Assembly: GCA_963169765.1 (NCBI GenBank) | Contig: CAUJEN010000114.1 | Coordinates: 99,565-163,564, forward strand | From: QWHO01 sp021404945 | GTDB lineage: Bacteria; Vulcanimicrobiota; Xenobia; Xenobiales; QWHO01 | Reading direction: 5' to 3' | Length of the DNA stretch: 64,000 bases | Shown here: positions 17,870 to 25,152 of the stretch, piece by piece | How positions within the stretch are numbered: the first letter of the stretch is position 1 | Layout of the letters: every line of letters begins with the position of its first letter | Position numbers and translations under genes: made by a program | Notes under the pieces: generated by a model | Database searches by the model: none | Told to the model about the DNA's origin: nothing | Seen by the model: the letters and a program-made list of their open reading frames with translations, nothing else

Positions 17870-18496
17870 TTAGCGAGAGCTCCTTTCCTTGCGCGACAGC
17901 ACGCCCAGCAACCTCTGGCGGGCGTGGAAGAGTCGCGAGCGCACCGTTCCGAGCGGGATGTCCAGGCTGTCGGCGATCTCCTGATAAGAGAGCTCGAGCA
18001 CCTCGCGCATCGTCAGCACCGCCCGGTCGTGGGGGGCGAGCTGCTCCAGGGCGGCCTGCACTTCCAGTCGGTCGTGCACCCGGTCGGCCATGCCGTCCTG
18101 GCTGGGAGTCAGGCTGGGGGGCAGCTCGTCGAGCGACTCGAAGCGGTGTCCGCGCAGCTCCTGGCGACAGCGGTTGACCAGGATGCGAGAGAACCAGCCC
18201 TTGAAGGCGGCCGGCTCACGCAGCTGCTCGATCTTTTGAAAGACCGTGAGATAGACTTCTTGCATCACGTCCTGGCAGCGCTCACGGTCGGGCAGGATGG
18301 AGTAAGCCAGGCGGTAGGCCACGGCCTGGGTCTGGGCGATGAACGCCTCGAGCGCGGCGCCGTCGCCGCCCTTGAGCCGCTCGATCAGGGCCTCGAGCCG
18401 TTGACCGCGCTCTCTCACCGCCGGGGCCGACTCGCTCGAGCCGACCGCCGGCCAGGTGGCGGCCAGGGGGAATGGAAGGGCATATTCGTTCACCAT
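17870..18496 (-). CDS. ECF-family RNA polymerase sigma factor
   Basis: A 208-residue sigma70-like protein. Region 2 runs about 60-115 (DRERCQDVMQEVYLTVFQKI, then FKGWFSRILVNRC). Region 4 runs about 150-200 (HDRAVLTMREVLELSYQEIA, then GTVRSRLFHARQRL). Region 3 is missing, as expected for ECF factors. It is followed after one base by the gene for its probable anti-sigma protein, whose zinc domain is of the type that binds group IV sigma factors. An RpoE-like promoter lies just upstream, suggesting autoregulation. Confidence 0.92.
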   Translation of the reverse strand: MVNEYALPFPLAATWPAVGSSESAPAVRERGQRLEALIERLKGGDGAALEAFIAQTQAVAYRLAYSILPDRERCQDVMQEVYLTVFQKIEQLREPAAFKGWFSRILVNRCRQELRGHRFESLDELPPSLTPSQDGMADRVHDRLEVQAALEQLAPHDRAVLTMREVLELSYQEIADSLDIPLGTVRSRLFHARQRLLGVLSRKERSSR

Positions 18497-18524
18497 GGTT
18501 CTCCCCGCACTTGGGATTCACCCA

Positions 18525-18552
18525 TGAGAGGATCGCCCGGTCCGAAAAGTTC
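18525..18552 (-). promoter_or_regulatory. RpoE-like autoregulatory promoter
   Basis: Read on the minus strand, GAACTT (18552-18547) is followed 17 bp later by TCTCA (18529-18525), close to the E. coli RpoE consensus (GAACTT, 16-17 bp, TCTGA). The predicted start lies about 20 bp before the sigma-factor ATG. This is the arrangement expected of a self-activating ECF operon. Confidence 0.5.
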
Positions 18553-18573
18553 AATCGAGCTCCGGAAGATTTG

Positions 18574-18924
18574 CTACCTGCTCGCCTTGCAGCCCTGAGG
18601 CGCTCGCCAGGCAGGATCTTCCAGCGGCTGCCAGAGCAGGCGGCGAAAATGCACCACCCGGTCGCGCTCGACCTCAACCCCTTCAGCGCGCAGCCTCTGC
18701 TCCATCTCCAGCGGCCCTGCCGTAAAGGCGTGGCGACCGCTCAGCTCGCCCTCCCGGTTGACCACCCGGTGGGCGGGCACCCCCGCGGGCGCGCAGGCCA
18801 GGGCCCAGCCTACCTGGCGGGCGCCGCGCGGCCAGCCCAGGGCCTCGGCGATGGCTCCGTAGGTGGAGACTCGCCCGAGGGGGATCTGTCCGACCACCGC
18901 CCAGACCTGCTCGCGGGAGGTCAG
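18574..18924 (-). CDS. alkyltransferase-like (ATL) DNA-lesion protein
   Basis: An MGMT-family C-domain of about 116 residues: VVGQIPLGRVSTYGAIAEAL, then PAHRVVNREGELSG. The methyltransferase active site PCHRV reads PAHRV, so the alkyl-accepting Cys is replaced by Ala. Such proteins bind O6-alkylguanine and hand the lesion to excision repair. No ATG lies in the right place. A CTG at 18924 overlaps the upstream stop (CTGA) and has GGAGGGG five bases before it, giving a protein of normal ATL length; I take it as the likely start. It sits directly after the SulP gene. Confidence 0.8.
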   Translation of the reverse strand: MTSREQVWAVVGQIPLGRVSTYGAIAEALGWPRGARQVGWALACAPAGVPAHRVVNREGELSGRHAFTAGPLEMEQRLRAEGVEVERDRVVHFRRLLWQPLEDPAWRAPQGCKASR

Positions 18925-21065
18925 TCGAACCCCTCCAGGGCCTGGCGGTCGGCGTTGGCGGACCGCAGACGGAAGGAGAGCTCCTTGCTCAGATTCCAGA
19001 GCAAGCGCATGGCCAGGCGGGGATGCTCGTCCATCAACTTCTGCAGAGCCTGTCGATCGAGGCGGTAGAGCTGGCAATCGGTCTCGGCCAGCACGTCGGC
19101 CGAGCGGGGACGGGCCTCGAGCAGAGCCATCTCTCCGAAGCTCGCGCCCGGCCCGTAGCTGAACAGGCGTCGCTCGCCCTGACGGATGGTGGCGTGTCCT
19201 CGCATCAGCACATAGACCGAGTCGCCCGCGTCTCCCTGACGCACGATTAACTCGCCGGCTGGCACGTCCACGTGGGCGATGCTCTGCTCGAGGATGGCCA
19301 CCTCCCCGTCGCTCAGGCCGGTGCTGAGCTCCATTTCGTTGAGGGGCAGGTTGGGATGCTCAGAGTCGATGTTGGCTTCCGCGAGCAGCAGGTTCTCAGC
19401 CCACTCCAGGGCGTGGTCGGCGTCCGGGAAAAGAGAGTCCTGGGTGAACAACTGCAAGACATCCATGTCCCTGAGGAAGCCGGCCATGGGTTCGCGCAGC
19501 GAGGCCAGGGCCAGCTTGCATCCGCAGTCTTGCAAGGTCTCCTGGATCAGCTGCAGCACCCGCGCCCCTGAGCTGTCGATCTCGCTGACCTGGCGCAGAT
19601 CCAGGATGACCAGGCGCGAGCTCTGACGGATCTCCTGCACGGTGGTGGCCAGATGGTCGGCCGAGCCGAAGAAGAGGGGTCCGGTGAGCTCGAGCACCAG
19701 GATCTGGTTGCCCAGTTTCTCCAGAGCCAGGTCTTCCTCGGGGAGCCGGGAGCGCCGCGAGCGCACCTGGTCGCCGCGATAATGGCGACGGATGACCGAG
19801 CGTCCCATCTTGCGGATGAACAGCGCACCGGCCAGCAGCATGCCCACCGCGACCGCCAGGATGAGGTCCACCATCACGGTGATCGCGCTTACCAGAAGCA
19901 CCACCGCCAGGTCCAGGACGATGGCGCGCTTCTGCTCGGCGGTGCCGGCCACTTTCCAGACCAGCACGCGGCTGCGCCGGTCGATCATCCCGATGGCCGT
20001 GACCAGCAGGATGGCCGCCAGCACGACCTGCGGAATTCCGCCCGCCACGGGCCCCATAGCCACCACGATGAGCAGCAGCACCAGGCCGTGCACCACGCCC
20101 GAGAGCCGACCCCGGCCTCCGGCGTTGAGGTTGATCAGGGTGCGCACGGTGGCGCCGGCTCCGGCCAGCCCCCCGAAGCAGCCGGCCACCAGGTTGCCGA
20201 TGCCCTGGCCGATCAGCTCGCGCCGGCTGTCGTGGCGGGTGCGGGTCACGGTGTCGGCCACCACCGAGGTGAGCAGGGAGTCGATGGCTCCCAACAGCCC
20301 GAGAGTGAGGGCGTTCTCCACAATCAAGGGCAGAAGCTTGAGCGCCTCGCTCGACCCGGCCATTTGCAAAAAGACCGGCACATAGCGCGGCTGGGGGAAG
20401 GCCGAGGGGATCTGCCCGATGACCGGTCCCAGGGGAGTCTCGCTGGACAGGGCGCGCACCAGGTAGTAGGCCGCCGTGCCGAGCATCAGCCCGAGCAGCG
20501 AGGCCGGGATCTGTCGAATCAAGCGAGGCCCGAGAAAGATGATGATCACGGTGAGGATGCCGACGAGCAGGGTGGCCGGCTGCCAGTCGCTGAGGGGGGC
20601 TTGAGGGGTGAGCCCGAGCAGGGGGCGCATCTGGCCCAGGAAGATGATGACCGCGATGCCGTTCATAAATCCGGCGATCACAGGGTAGGGGATGTACTTG
20701 ATCAGCCGCCCGAAGCCCAGCAACCCGAGCACGATCTGCGAGGCCCCGCCCAGCACCACGCAAAGGAAGGCCAGCCCGAGCACCAGCTCGGGCTGACCGG
20801 GCAACGACTTCATCAGGTGCGCGATCACGCCCGTGAGGACCACCGTCATGGGTCCCGTGGGCCCGGTGACCTGGCCCGGCGTGCCCCCGAGCAAAGCCGC
20901 GAAGATGCCGGTGAAAATGGCTCCGTAGAGCCCGGCCAGGGCTCCCGTCGAGACGTATTCCGGCCCCAGCGGGGCCATAGTGGCCACGCCAAAGGCCAGG
21001 GCCAGCGGGAGGGCGATCACAGCGGCGGTGAGCCCGCCGAATAGCTCTCCTTTTGAGAATCTCAT
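18921..21065 (-). CDS. SulP anion transporter with STAS and cyclic-nucleotide domains
   Basis: A 714-residue protein. The N-terminal 390 residues are a SulP (SLC26) transporter with about a dozen membrane helices (VIALPLALAFGVA, GPTGPMTVVLTG). Residues about 430-540 form a STAS domain (LVILDLRQVSEIDSSGARVL). Residues about 580-700 form a cNMP-binding fold (GDAGDSVYVLMRGHATI, FGEMALLEARPRSADVLA). Substrate could be sulfate or bicarbonate. The cyclic-nucleotide module suggests gating by cAMP or a similar ligand. Its stop overlaps the presumed start of the ATL gene. Confidence 0.9.
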   Translation of the reverse strand: MRFSKGELFGGLTAAVIALPLALAFGVATMAPLGPEYVSTGALAGLYGAIFTGIFAALLGGTPGQVTGPTGPMTVVLTGVIAHLMKSLPGQPELVLGLAFLCVVLGGASQIVLGLLGFGRLIKYIPYPVIAGFMNGIAVIIFLGQMRPLLGLTPQAPLSDWQPATLLVGILTVIIIFLGPRLIRQIPASLLGLMLGTAAYYLVRALSSETPLGPVIGQIPSAFPQPRYVPVFLQMAGSSEALKLLPLIVENALTLGLLGAIDSLLTSVVADTVTRTRHDSRRELIGQGIGNLVAGCFGGLAGAGATVRTLINLNAGGRGRLSGVVHGLVLLLIVVAMGPVAGGIPQVVLAAILLVTAIGMIDRRSRVLVWKVAGTAEQKRAIVLDLAVVLLVSAITVMVDLILAVAVGMLLAGALFIRKMGRSVIRRHYRGDQVRSRRSRLPEEDLALEKLGNQILVLELTGPLFFGSADHLATTVQEIRQSSRLVILDLRQVSEIDSSGARVLQLIQETLQDCGCKLALASLREPMAGFLRDMDVLQLFTQDSLFPDADHALEWAENLLLAEANIDSEHPNLPLNEMELSTGLSDGEVAILEQSIAHVDVPAGELIVRQGDAGDSVYVLMRGHATIRQGERRLFSYGPGASFGEMALLEARPRSADVLAETDCQLYRLDRQALQKLMDEHPRLAMRLLWNLSKELSFRLRSANADRQALEGFD

Positions 21066-21106
21066 CCAATTTGCCTTCGAGTCCGATCCGAGATTCCTGT
21101 CTCAGG

Positions 21107-21241
21107 TCAGCAGGTCAGGACCTCCTGTCGCGATCCGACGGCCACGACCTTGCCGTCTTTGACGGCCAGGGCCTCGGCCTCGGCCTGGCTCTCGGATACC
21201 GTGATGACGGCTCCGTTGGTGTAGATCTGGTCAGCGTTCAT
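21107..21241 (-). pseudogene. N-terminal remnant of a YtcJ-like amidohydrolase
   Basis: A 44-codon frame starting at ATG 21241: MNADQIYTNGAVITVSES, then EALAVKDGKVVAVGS. This is the first beta-sandwich segment of amidohydrolases such as YtcJ, which normally run to about 550 residues. It stops at 21107; nothing further of the enzyme is found before the SulP start at 21065. Confidence 0.7.
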
Positions 21242-21371
21242 CAACCAGGAAGGTCCTCTCGTTGGGGTGGATGGCTCCTTCTGTCCCGGCAGCTGCGACC
21301 TTCCGGTTCGGGGAATGATTCCCCGTGCAGCGCAGGAGCCAGGCAGCTTGCGGAGGAAGGCCTGAGCTGGC

Positions 21372-22529
21372 ATGAGCCAGACCGGACCTCCTACCGAGCG
21401 ATTGCTGGTCAACCAGCCCTCCCTGCGTGATCAGAGCGCCTGGTTGCTCGTTCTCACCGGGCAGTCGGCCGGTCAGCTGCTCGAGCTGCGCTCGCTCGAG
21501 ACCCTGGTCGGCCGGGCGACCACCTGCCAGCTGGCGCTGGAGGACCGCGGGGTGAGCCGCGAGCACGCCCGCATCACCCGCTGCGTGGATGGCAGCTATC
21601 GGCTCAGCGATCTCGACTCCACCAACGGAACCTATGTAGACGGGCAGCGGGTGGTGCAGAAGGTGCTCGAGGAAGGCGACGAGCTGGGCCTTGGTCCGCT
21701 GGTCAAGCTTCGTTTCGGCTACCAGCTCTCCCGCGAGCAGCTCGACGTGCAGCGCCGCAAGGCGCTGGCCGGTCAGCTCGAATCGGCCCTGCAGCGCCAT
21801 GAGTTGCGGCTGGTTTACCAGCCCATTGTGCACCTGGGCTCGCGCGAGGTGGTCGGGCTGGAGGCTCTGCCGCGCTGGCCGCGCGAGGCCGGAGTGGTGA
21901 CCCCGGGCGAGTTCTTGCCGGCCGCCCTGGCCAGCGGGTTGATCGGCCCCCTGGGCCGCTGGGTGCTGGAGGGCGCCGTTGGCGACCTGCGCGCCTTCCA
22001 GGCCCGCGGCCTGAAGCTGTTCGTGACCGTCAACCTGTCGGCTCAAGAGGCCAGCGATCCTCACCTCGGGGAGGCTTACCTGGAGGCGCTGGCCCGCCTC
22101 TCGCTGGCGGGCGGCGAGCTGGTTCTCGATCTGCCCGGCTCGGCCTGGACCTCGCTGACCCGGAGCTTTCTCGAGCGCGCCTCCGAGCTGAACGCGCGCC
22201 TGGCCCTGCAGGATTTCGGCACCGACCACGCCTCGCTGGAAGAGTTGGAGGAGCTCAGGTTCCATCAGCTCAAGCTCGATCCCCGGTTGGTCACGCGCGA
22301 CGAGCGCGAGGCACGGCGGGTTTGCCTGGGGGGGATCCGGTTGGCCGAGAGCCTGGGGGCGCGCTCGGTGGCGGTGGGCATCGAGGCCCAGCGCCAGCTC
22401 GAGTACCTGGCCAAGAACGATTGCGTGCTGGGGCAGGGCTTCCACCTCTCGCCCCCGGTGGCGAGCGATTCAATTGTGGATCTGGTTCGGGGGGGCACAC
22501 CCGGAAAGGAGATCCTCCCCTCCCTGTGA
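21372..22529 (+). CDS. FHA-EAL protein with degenerate EAL catalytic site
   Basis: A 385-residue cytoplasmic protein behind GGAGGAAGG. Residues about 40-110 are an FHA phosphothreonine-binding domain (GRATTCQLAL, GVSREHARI, DLDSTNGTYVDG). Residues about 135-375 are an EAL domain: GLEALPRW, VNLS, LKLD and GQGFHLSPP are kept. Catalytic acids are lost: DDFG reads QDFG, the E-x-T-E strand reads VLDLPGS, and AEGVE reads AVGIE. There is no GGDEF domain. It is therefore more likely a c-di-GMP receptor or protein-binding module than a phosphodiesterase. Its stop overlaps the next gene's GTG. Confidence 0.9.
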   Translation: MSQTGPPTERLLVNQPSLRDQSAWLLVLTGQSAGQLLELRSLETLVGRATTCQLALEDRGVSREHARITRCVDGSYRLSDLDSTNGTYVDGQRVVQKVLEEGDELGLGPLVKLRFGYQLSREQLDVQRRKALAGQLESALQRHELRLVYQPIVHLGSREVVGLEALPRWPREAGVVTPGEFLPAALASGLIGPLGRWVLEGAVGDLRAFQARGLKLFVTVNLSAQEASDPHLGEAYLEALARLSLAGGELVLDLPGSAWTSLTRSFLERASELNARLALQDFGTDHASLEELEELRFHQLKLDPRLVTRDEREARRVCLGGIRLAESLGARSVAVGIEAQRQLEYLAKNDCVLGQGFHLSPPVASDSIVDLVRGGTPGKEILPSL

Positions 22530-24283
22530 GACGACTCATCCTGCTTCTCCTGGCTGCCTGCCTGGTGGGCTGCGGCGGCGACCCGGTGCCCCTCTCGCTG
22601 GCTCCCCTCCCTCCAGCTCCCTTCGACCCCGACCCGATCTCCGATCGAGCTCTGGCCAACGTGGCTTCGGCCAACGGCCTCACGGTGGCGGTCGGCTCCA
22701 ACGGTCTGTTGCTCACCTCGAGCGACGGGCGAACGTTCACCCCGCGCAACTCCTCGGTGGGGGTGAACCTGCGCGGGGCGGCCTTCGGCGGTGGGGTCTG
22801 GATCGCCGTAGGGGATGCCAGCACCATCGTTCGCTCGACGGATGGCGGCCTGACCTGGACCCGGGTGACCGTCCCGGTGTCCGGCTCAGCCTTCCGCGCC
22901 GCTACGTTCGGGCAGGGGCTCTTTCTGGTCGGCGGCTCGGGTGGTGTGATCCTGACCTCGCCCGACGGCATCACCTGGACCCAGGCCGTGAGCGGCACGA
23001 GCAACATCCTCTGGGGCGCCACCTTCGCGCGAGGTCTGTTTGTGGTCAGCGGCCAGTTCGGGACCCTGTTGACCAGTCCGGACGGTCGGACCTGGACCGC
23101 TCGGCCCTCGGGGGTCAACAGCTTCCTGTGGCAGGTGATCGAGGGTCCGCCGGGGTTCGTGGCCGTGGGCGATCAGGGGGCCATCACTTTCTCGCCGGAC
23201 GGGCTCAACTGGACCGCTCAGGCCTCTCCAACGACTGAGGTGCTGCGAGGCGTGACCTTCGGCAGGGGCGGATTCGTGGCCGCCGGCAGCCAGGGGACCT
23301 TGCTCGGGTCCGTTGACGGTCGAGCCTTTCGCTTGCTGGACTCTCCCGTGGCCGACATCCTGCGGGGCGTGACCTTCGCCGATGGCACCACCTACGTTGC
23401 CGTCGGAGACGAGGACACCATCTTGCTGTCTTATGATGGTCAGGATTTCTTCATCGACCAGGCGGCCGATCCCGAGGAGCTCTGGGCCACGACCTTCGGC
23501 AACGGTATCTTCCTGGCCGGCGGGGGAGAGGGGAGACTGCTCGTCTCGACCGACGGCCAGAGCTGGCGCCGGATCGAGTCGGGCACGGCCGAGAACCTCT
23601 ATGCGGCGGCCTTCGGGAACGGACGCTTCGTGATGGTCGGCTCGCGGGGGGCCATCCTGACCTCGACCGACGCCACCACCTGGGCGGCCGTTCCCTCTCC
23701 GACCGATCAGAATCTTTACGGGCTGGCTTTTCTGAACGGCCTGTTCCTGGCCGGCGGGCTGGAGGGCACCCTCCTGACCAGCCCTGATGGCCTGACCTGG
23801 ACCACGGTGGCGGTTCCCTCGGTCCACGCCCTGCACGGCTTTGCTTTCGGGAACGGGATGTTCGTGGAAGGCGGGGCGGGCAGCCTCCTGTCCTCGCCCG
23901 ACGCTGGAACCTGGACCGCCAATGCGGTCGGAGTGGGCCATTTCCAGACCTCGGCCGCCTTCGGCAACGGAGTCTTTGCCGTGCCTGGCCACGTGGGCCG
24001 GGTTCTCACCAGCCCGGACGGGGTCAACTGGAGCCTGGTCCTTGCTCCCACCCGGGCCAATCTGAACGCAGCCCTCTTTGCCGGGGGCCAGTTCCTGGTA
24101 GGCGCTCAGGGCGCGGTGCTGACCTCGAGCGACGCCAGCAGCTGGGCTTTTCACTCCGTGCCCACCGACCAGAACGTGCGCGCTCTGGCTTTCGGCAACG
24201 GCCGCTACGTGGCCGTGGGGGGAGGGGAGGCCCTGCTCTTTTCGTTGGACGGGATCCGCTGGGAGGCCGGAAAGATCGAGTGA
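22526..24283 (+). CDS. lipoprotein beta-propeller (BNR/Ycf48-like repeats)
   Basis: A 585-residue protein starting at GTG 22526, coupled to the FHA-EAL gene by GTGA. The N-terminus LILLLLAACLVGC is a lipoprotein signal with lipobox LVGC. The rest is about a dozen repeats of about 43 residues, each carrying forms of FGNGxFVxVG and LLTSxDGxTWT, the Asp-box pattern of sialidase and photosystem-assembly (Ycf48) propellers. It is probably anchored in the envelope, binding a ligand or partner. No catalytic residues are recognised. Confidence 0.85.
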   Translation: MRRLILLLLAACLVGCGGDPVPLSLAPLPPAPFDPDPISDRALANVASANGLTVAVGSNGLLLTSSDGRTFTPRNSSVGVNLRGAAFGGGVWIAVGDASTIVRSTDGGLTWTRVTVPVSGSAFRAATFGQGLFLVGGSGGVILTSPDGITWTQAVSGTSNILWGATFARGLFVVSGQFGTLLTSPDGRTWTARPSGVNSFLWQVIEGPPGFVAVGDQGAITFSPDGLNWTAQASPTTEVLRGVTFGRGGFVAAGSQGTLLGSVDGRAFRLLDSPVADILRGVTFADGTTYVAVGDEDTILLSYDGQDFFIDQAADPEELWATTFGNGIFLAGGGEGRLLVSTDGQSWRRIESGTAENLYAAAFGNGRFVMVGSRGAILTSTDATTWAAVPSPTDQNLYGLAFLNGLFLAGGLEGTLLTSPDGLTWTTVAVPSVHALHGFAFGNGMFVEGGAGSLLSSPDAGTWTANAVGVGHFQTSAAFGNGVFAVPGHVGRVLTSPDGVNWSLVLAPTRANLNAALFAGGQFLVGAQGAVLTSSDASSWAFHSVPTDQNVRALAFGNGRYVAVGGGEALLFSLDGIRWEAGKIE

Positions 24284-24285
24284 CC

Positions 24286-24314
24286 GGGCGAGAGGGCCGA
24301 AGGCCCTCTCGCCC
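24286..24314. terminator. 13-bp hairpin between propeller gene and tRNA array
   Basis: GGGCGAGAGGGCC (24286-24298) and GGCCCTCTCGCCC (24302-24314) form a perfect 13-bp stem with loop GAA, three bases after the propeller stop. There is no T-run on either side. It separates two converging transcription units and probably stops or protects both. Confidence 0.6.
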
Positions 24315-24319
24315 TGGAC

Positions 24320-24404
24320 TGGTATCCGGAGCCGGACTTGAACCGGCACGCCGCGAGGGCGCCAGCTTCTCGAACTGGCGTGTCTTCCATTCCACCATCC
24401 GGAC
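24320..24404 (-). tRNA. tRNA-Leu (GAG)
   Basis: An 85-nt cloverleaf including encoded CCA. The acceptor GTCCGGA pairs with TCCGGAT (G-T at 1-72), with discriminator A73. The D-arm GTGG...GACAC and the long variable arm (CGCC/GGCG stem) mark class II Leu. The anticodon loop reads TCGAGAA, giving GAG at 34-36 but C at position 33, where U is nearly universal. Confidence 0.88.
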
Positions 24405-24439
24405 TCGACCTGTCAGCGAAGACAGGAGCGGTCAAAGCT

Positions 24440-24516
24440 TGGCGACCCTGGCGAGATTTGAACTCGCTACCCCCGGCTTCGTAGACCGGTGCTCTGATCC
24501 GTTGAGCTACAGGGTC
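24440..24516 (-). tRNA. tRNA-Arg (ACG)
   Basis: 77 nt with encoded CCA. The acceptor is GACCCTG/CAGGGTC, the anticodon arm CCGGT-CTACGAA-GCCGG gives ACG, and the T-arm is GCGAGTTCAAATCTCGC. A regular cloverleaf. Confidence 0.95.
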
Positions 24517-24522
24517 ACGGAC

Positions 24523-24598
24523 TGGCAGACGCGGATGGGCTCGAACCACCGACCTTTGCGTTCAGAGCGCAACGTTCTTCCCGCTGAACTACGCGTCT
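24523..24598 (-). tRNA. tRNA-Gln (CTG)
   Basis: 76 nt with encoded CCA and G73. The acceptor is AGACGCG/CGCGTCT, the anticodon arm TTGCG-CTCTGAA-CGCAA gives CTG, and the T-loop is GGTTCGAGCC. A regular cloverleaf, six bases upstream (in transcription) of tRNA-Arg. Confidence 0.93.
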
Positions 24599-24602
24599 AT
24601 GT

Positions 24603-24628
24603 ATTCCTATTTATTTCTAAATAGGAAT
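24603..24628. repeat. AT-rich inverted repeat inside the tRNA array
   Basis: ATTCCTATTT (24603-24612) and AAATAGGAAT (24619-24628) are a perfect 10-bp inverted repeat with a 6-nt loop, between tRNA-Gln and the next tRNA. It is strikingly AT-rich in a GC-rich region. It may be a processing or termination element. Confidence 0.7.
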
Positions 24629-24633
24629 TAGAA

Positions 24634-24710
24634 TGGTAGGCTCGGAGAGATTCGAACTCTCAAGCACCTGCTTCTGAAACAGGTCTGTCTTCCAGTTGCA
24701 GCACGAGCCC
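24634..24710 (-). tRNA. class I tRNA with anticodon CAG (Leu codon CUG)
   Basis: 77 nt with encoded CCA and A73. The acceptor is GGGCTCG/CGAGCCT, the anticodon arm CCTGT-TTCAGAA-GCAGG puts CAG at 34-36 after U33, and the T-arm is GAGAG-TTCGAAT-CTCTC. CAG should decode the Leu codon CUG, yet the variable loop is only TGCTT (5 nt), whereas bacterial tRNA-Leu has a long variable arm. The fold is convincing; the amino-acid identity is open. Confidence 0.8.
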
Positions 24711-24726
24711 GTGTGAGGTTTCTGAA

Positions 24727-24756
24727 CTGAGGAACGCGATTCTGAGGAACGCGATT
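24727..24756. repeat. tandem duplication of a 15-mer upstream of the tRNA array
   Basis: CTGAGGAACGCGATT occurs twice head to tail (24727-24741 and 24742-24756), just upstream (on the minus strand) of the first tRNA. It may be a binding site or a recent slippage event. Confidence 0.85.
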
Positions 24757-24770
24757 CAGGGCCGAAAAGC

Positions 24771-24798
24771 AAAAACCACCGGAGTGAGCTCGCGGTGG
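24771..24798 (-). terminator. rho-independent terminator of the 23-residue ORF
   Basis: On the minus strand CCACCG and CGGTGG (24798-24793 and 24781-24776) form a 6-bp GC stem followed at once by TTTTT (24775-24771). It ends the short unit that starts at the promoter near 24980, before the tRNA genes. Confidence 0.65.
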
Positions 24799-24828
24799 GT
24801 GGGGGGAGAGCCGATCCTGGAAGCTGGA

Positions 24829-24900
24829 CTAGGCGCTCGTGCCACCCCCGCGGCGGCGAAGCAGAAGGCCCTGGCGTTGACGAAGCTGCGGTCGTAGCAT
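24829..24900 (-). CDS. 23-residue Arg/Leu-rich peptide
   Basis: ATG 24900 to TAG 24829, starting MLRPQLRQRQGLLLRRRG and ending GGTSA. AGGAGG (24914-24909) lies 8 bases before the ATG, a near-ideal ribosome site. The frame sits between a consensus promoter and an intrinsic terminator, so it looks like a complete small gene. I do not recognise the peptide; it is not ribosomal protein L34 or L36. It could be a leader peptide, an amphipathic toxin-like peptide or an RNA-binding peptide. Translation is inferred from the signals only. Confidence 0.55.
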   Translation of the reverse strand: MLRPQLRQRQGLLLRRRGGGTSA

Positions 24901-24951
24901 GATGGTGGCCTCCTGTCTTGATGTGGTCGCCCGCTTGGAGCTGACCTGGTC

Positions 24952-24981
24952 ATTATAGGCCAGCCAGGGCGGCGGCGTCAA
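24952..24981 (-). promoter_or_regulatory. consensus sigma70 promoter of the small-peptide unit
   Basis: Minus-strand TTGACG (24981-24976), an 18-bp spacer, then TATAAT (24957-24952). Transcription would start near 24945, leaving a leader of about 45 nt before the peptide ATG. It is the strongest-looking promoter in the window. Confidence 0.7.
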
Positions 24982-25152
24982 CCCTTAAATAGAAAAAATA
25001 GAAACTTGGACGGATAGGTCCGGTGAGTTTCTAAAAGATTCTTCGTTTTGTATTGGTCAGCTCCAGCGGGTGGCAGCCGCCCAGAAGCCCACGATCAGGA
25101 AAACCTCGGCCACACCGGCCACCAGGTTGCAGCAGCAGGGCCGCGGCCGCCC

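Noticed and set aside
22886..24349. 487-codon minus-strand frame with internal repetition
   Set aside because: Its repeats only mirror the codons of the beta-propeller repeats on the other strand.
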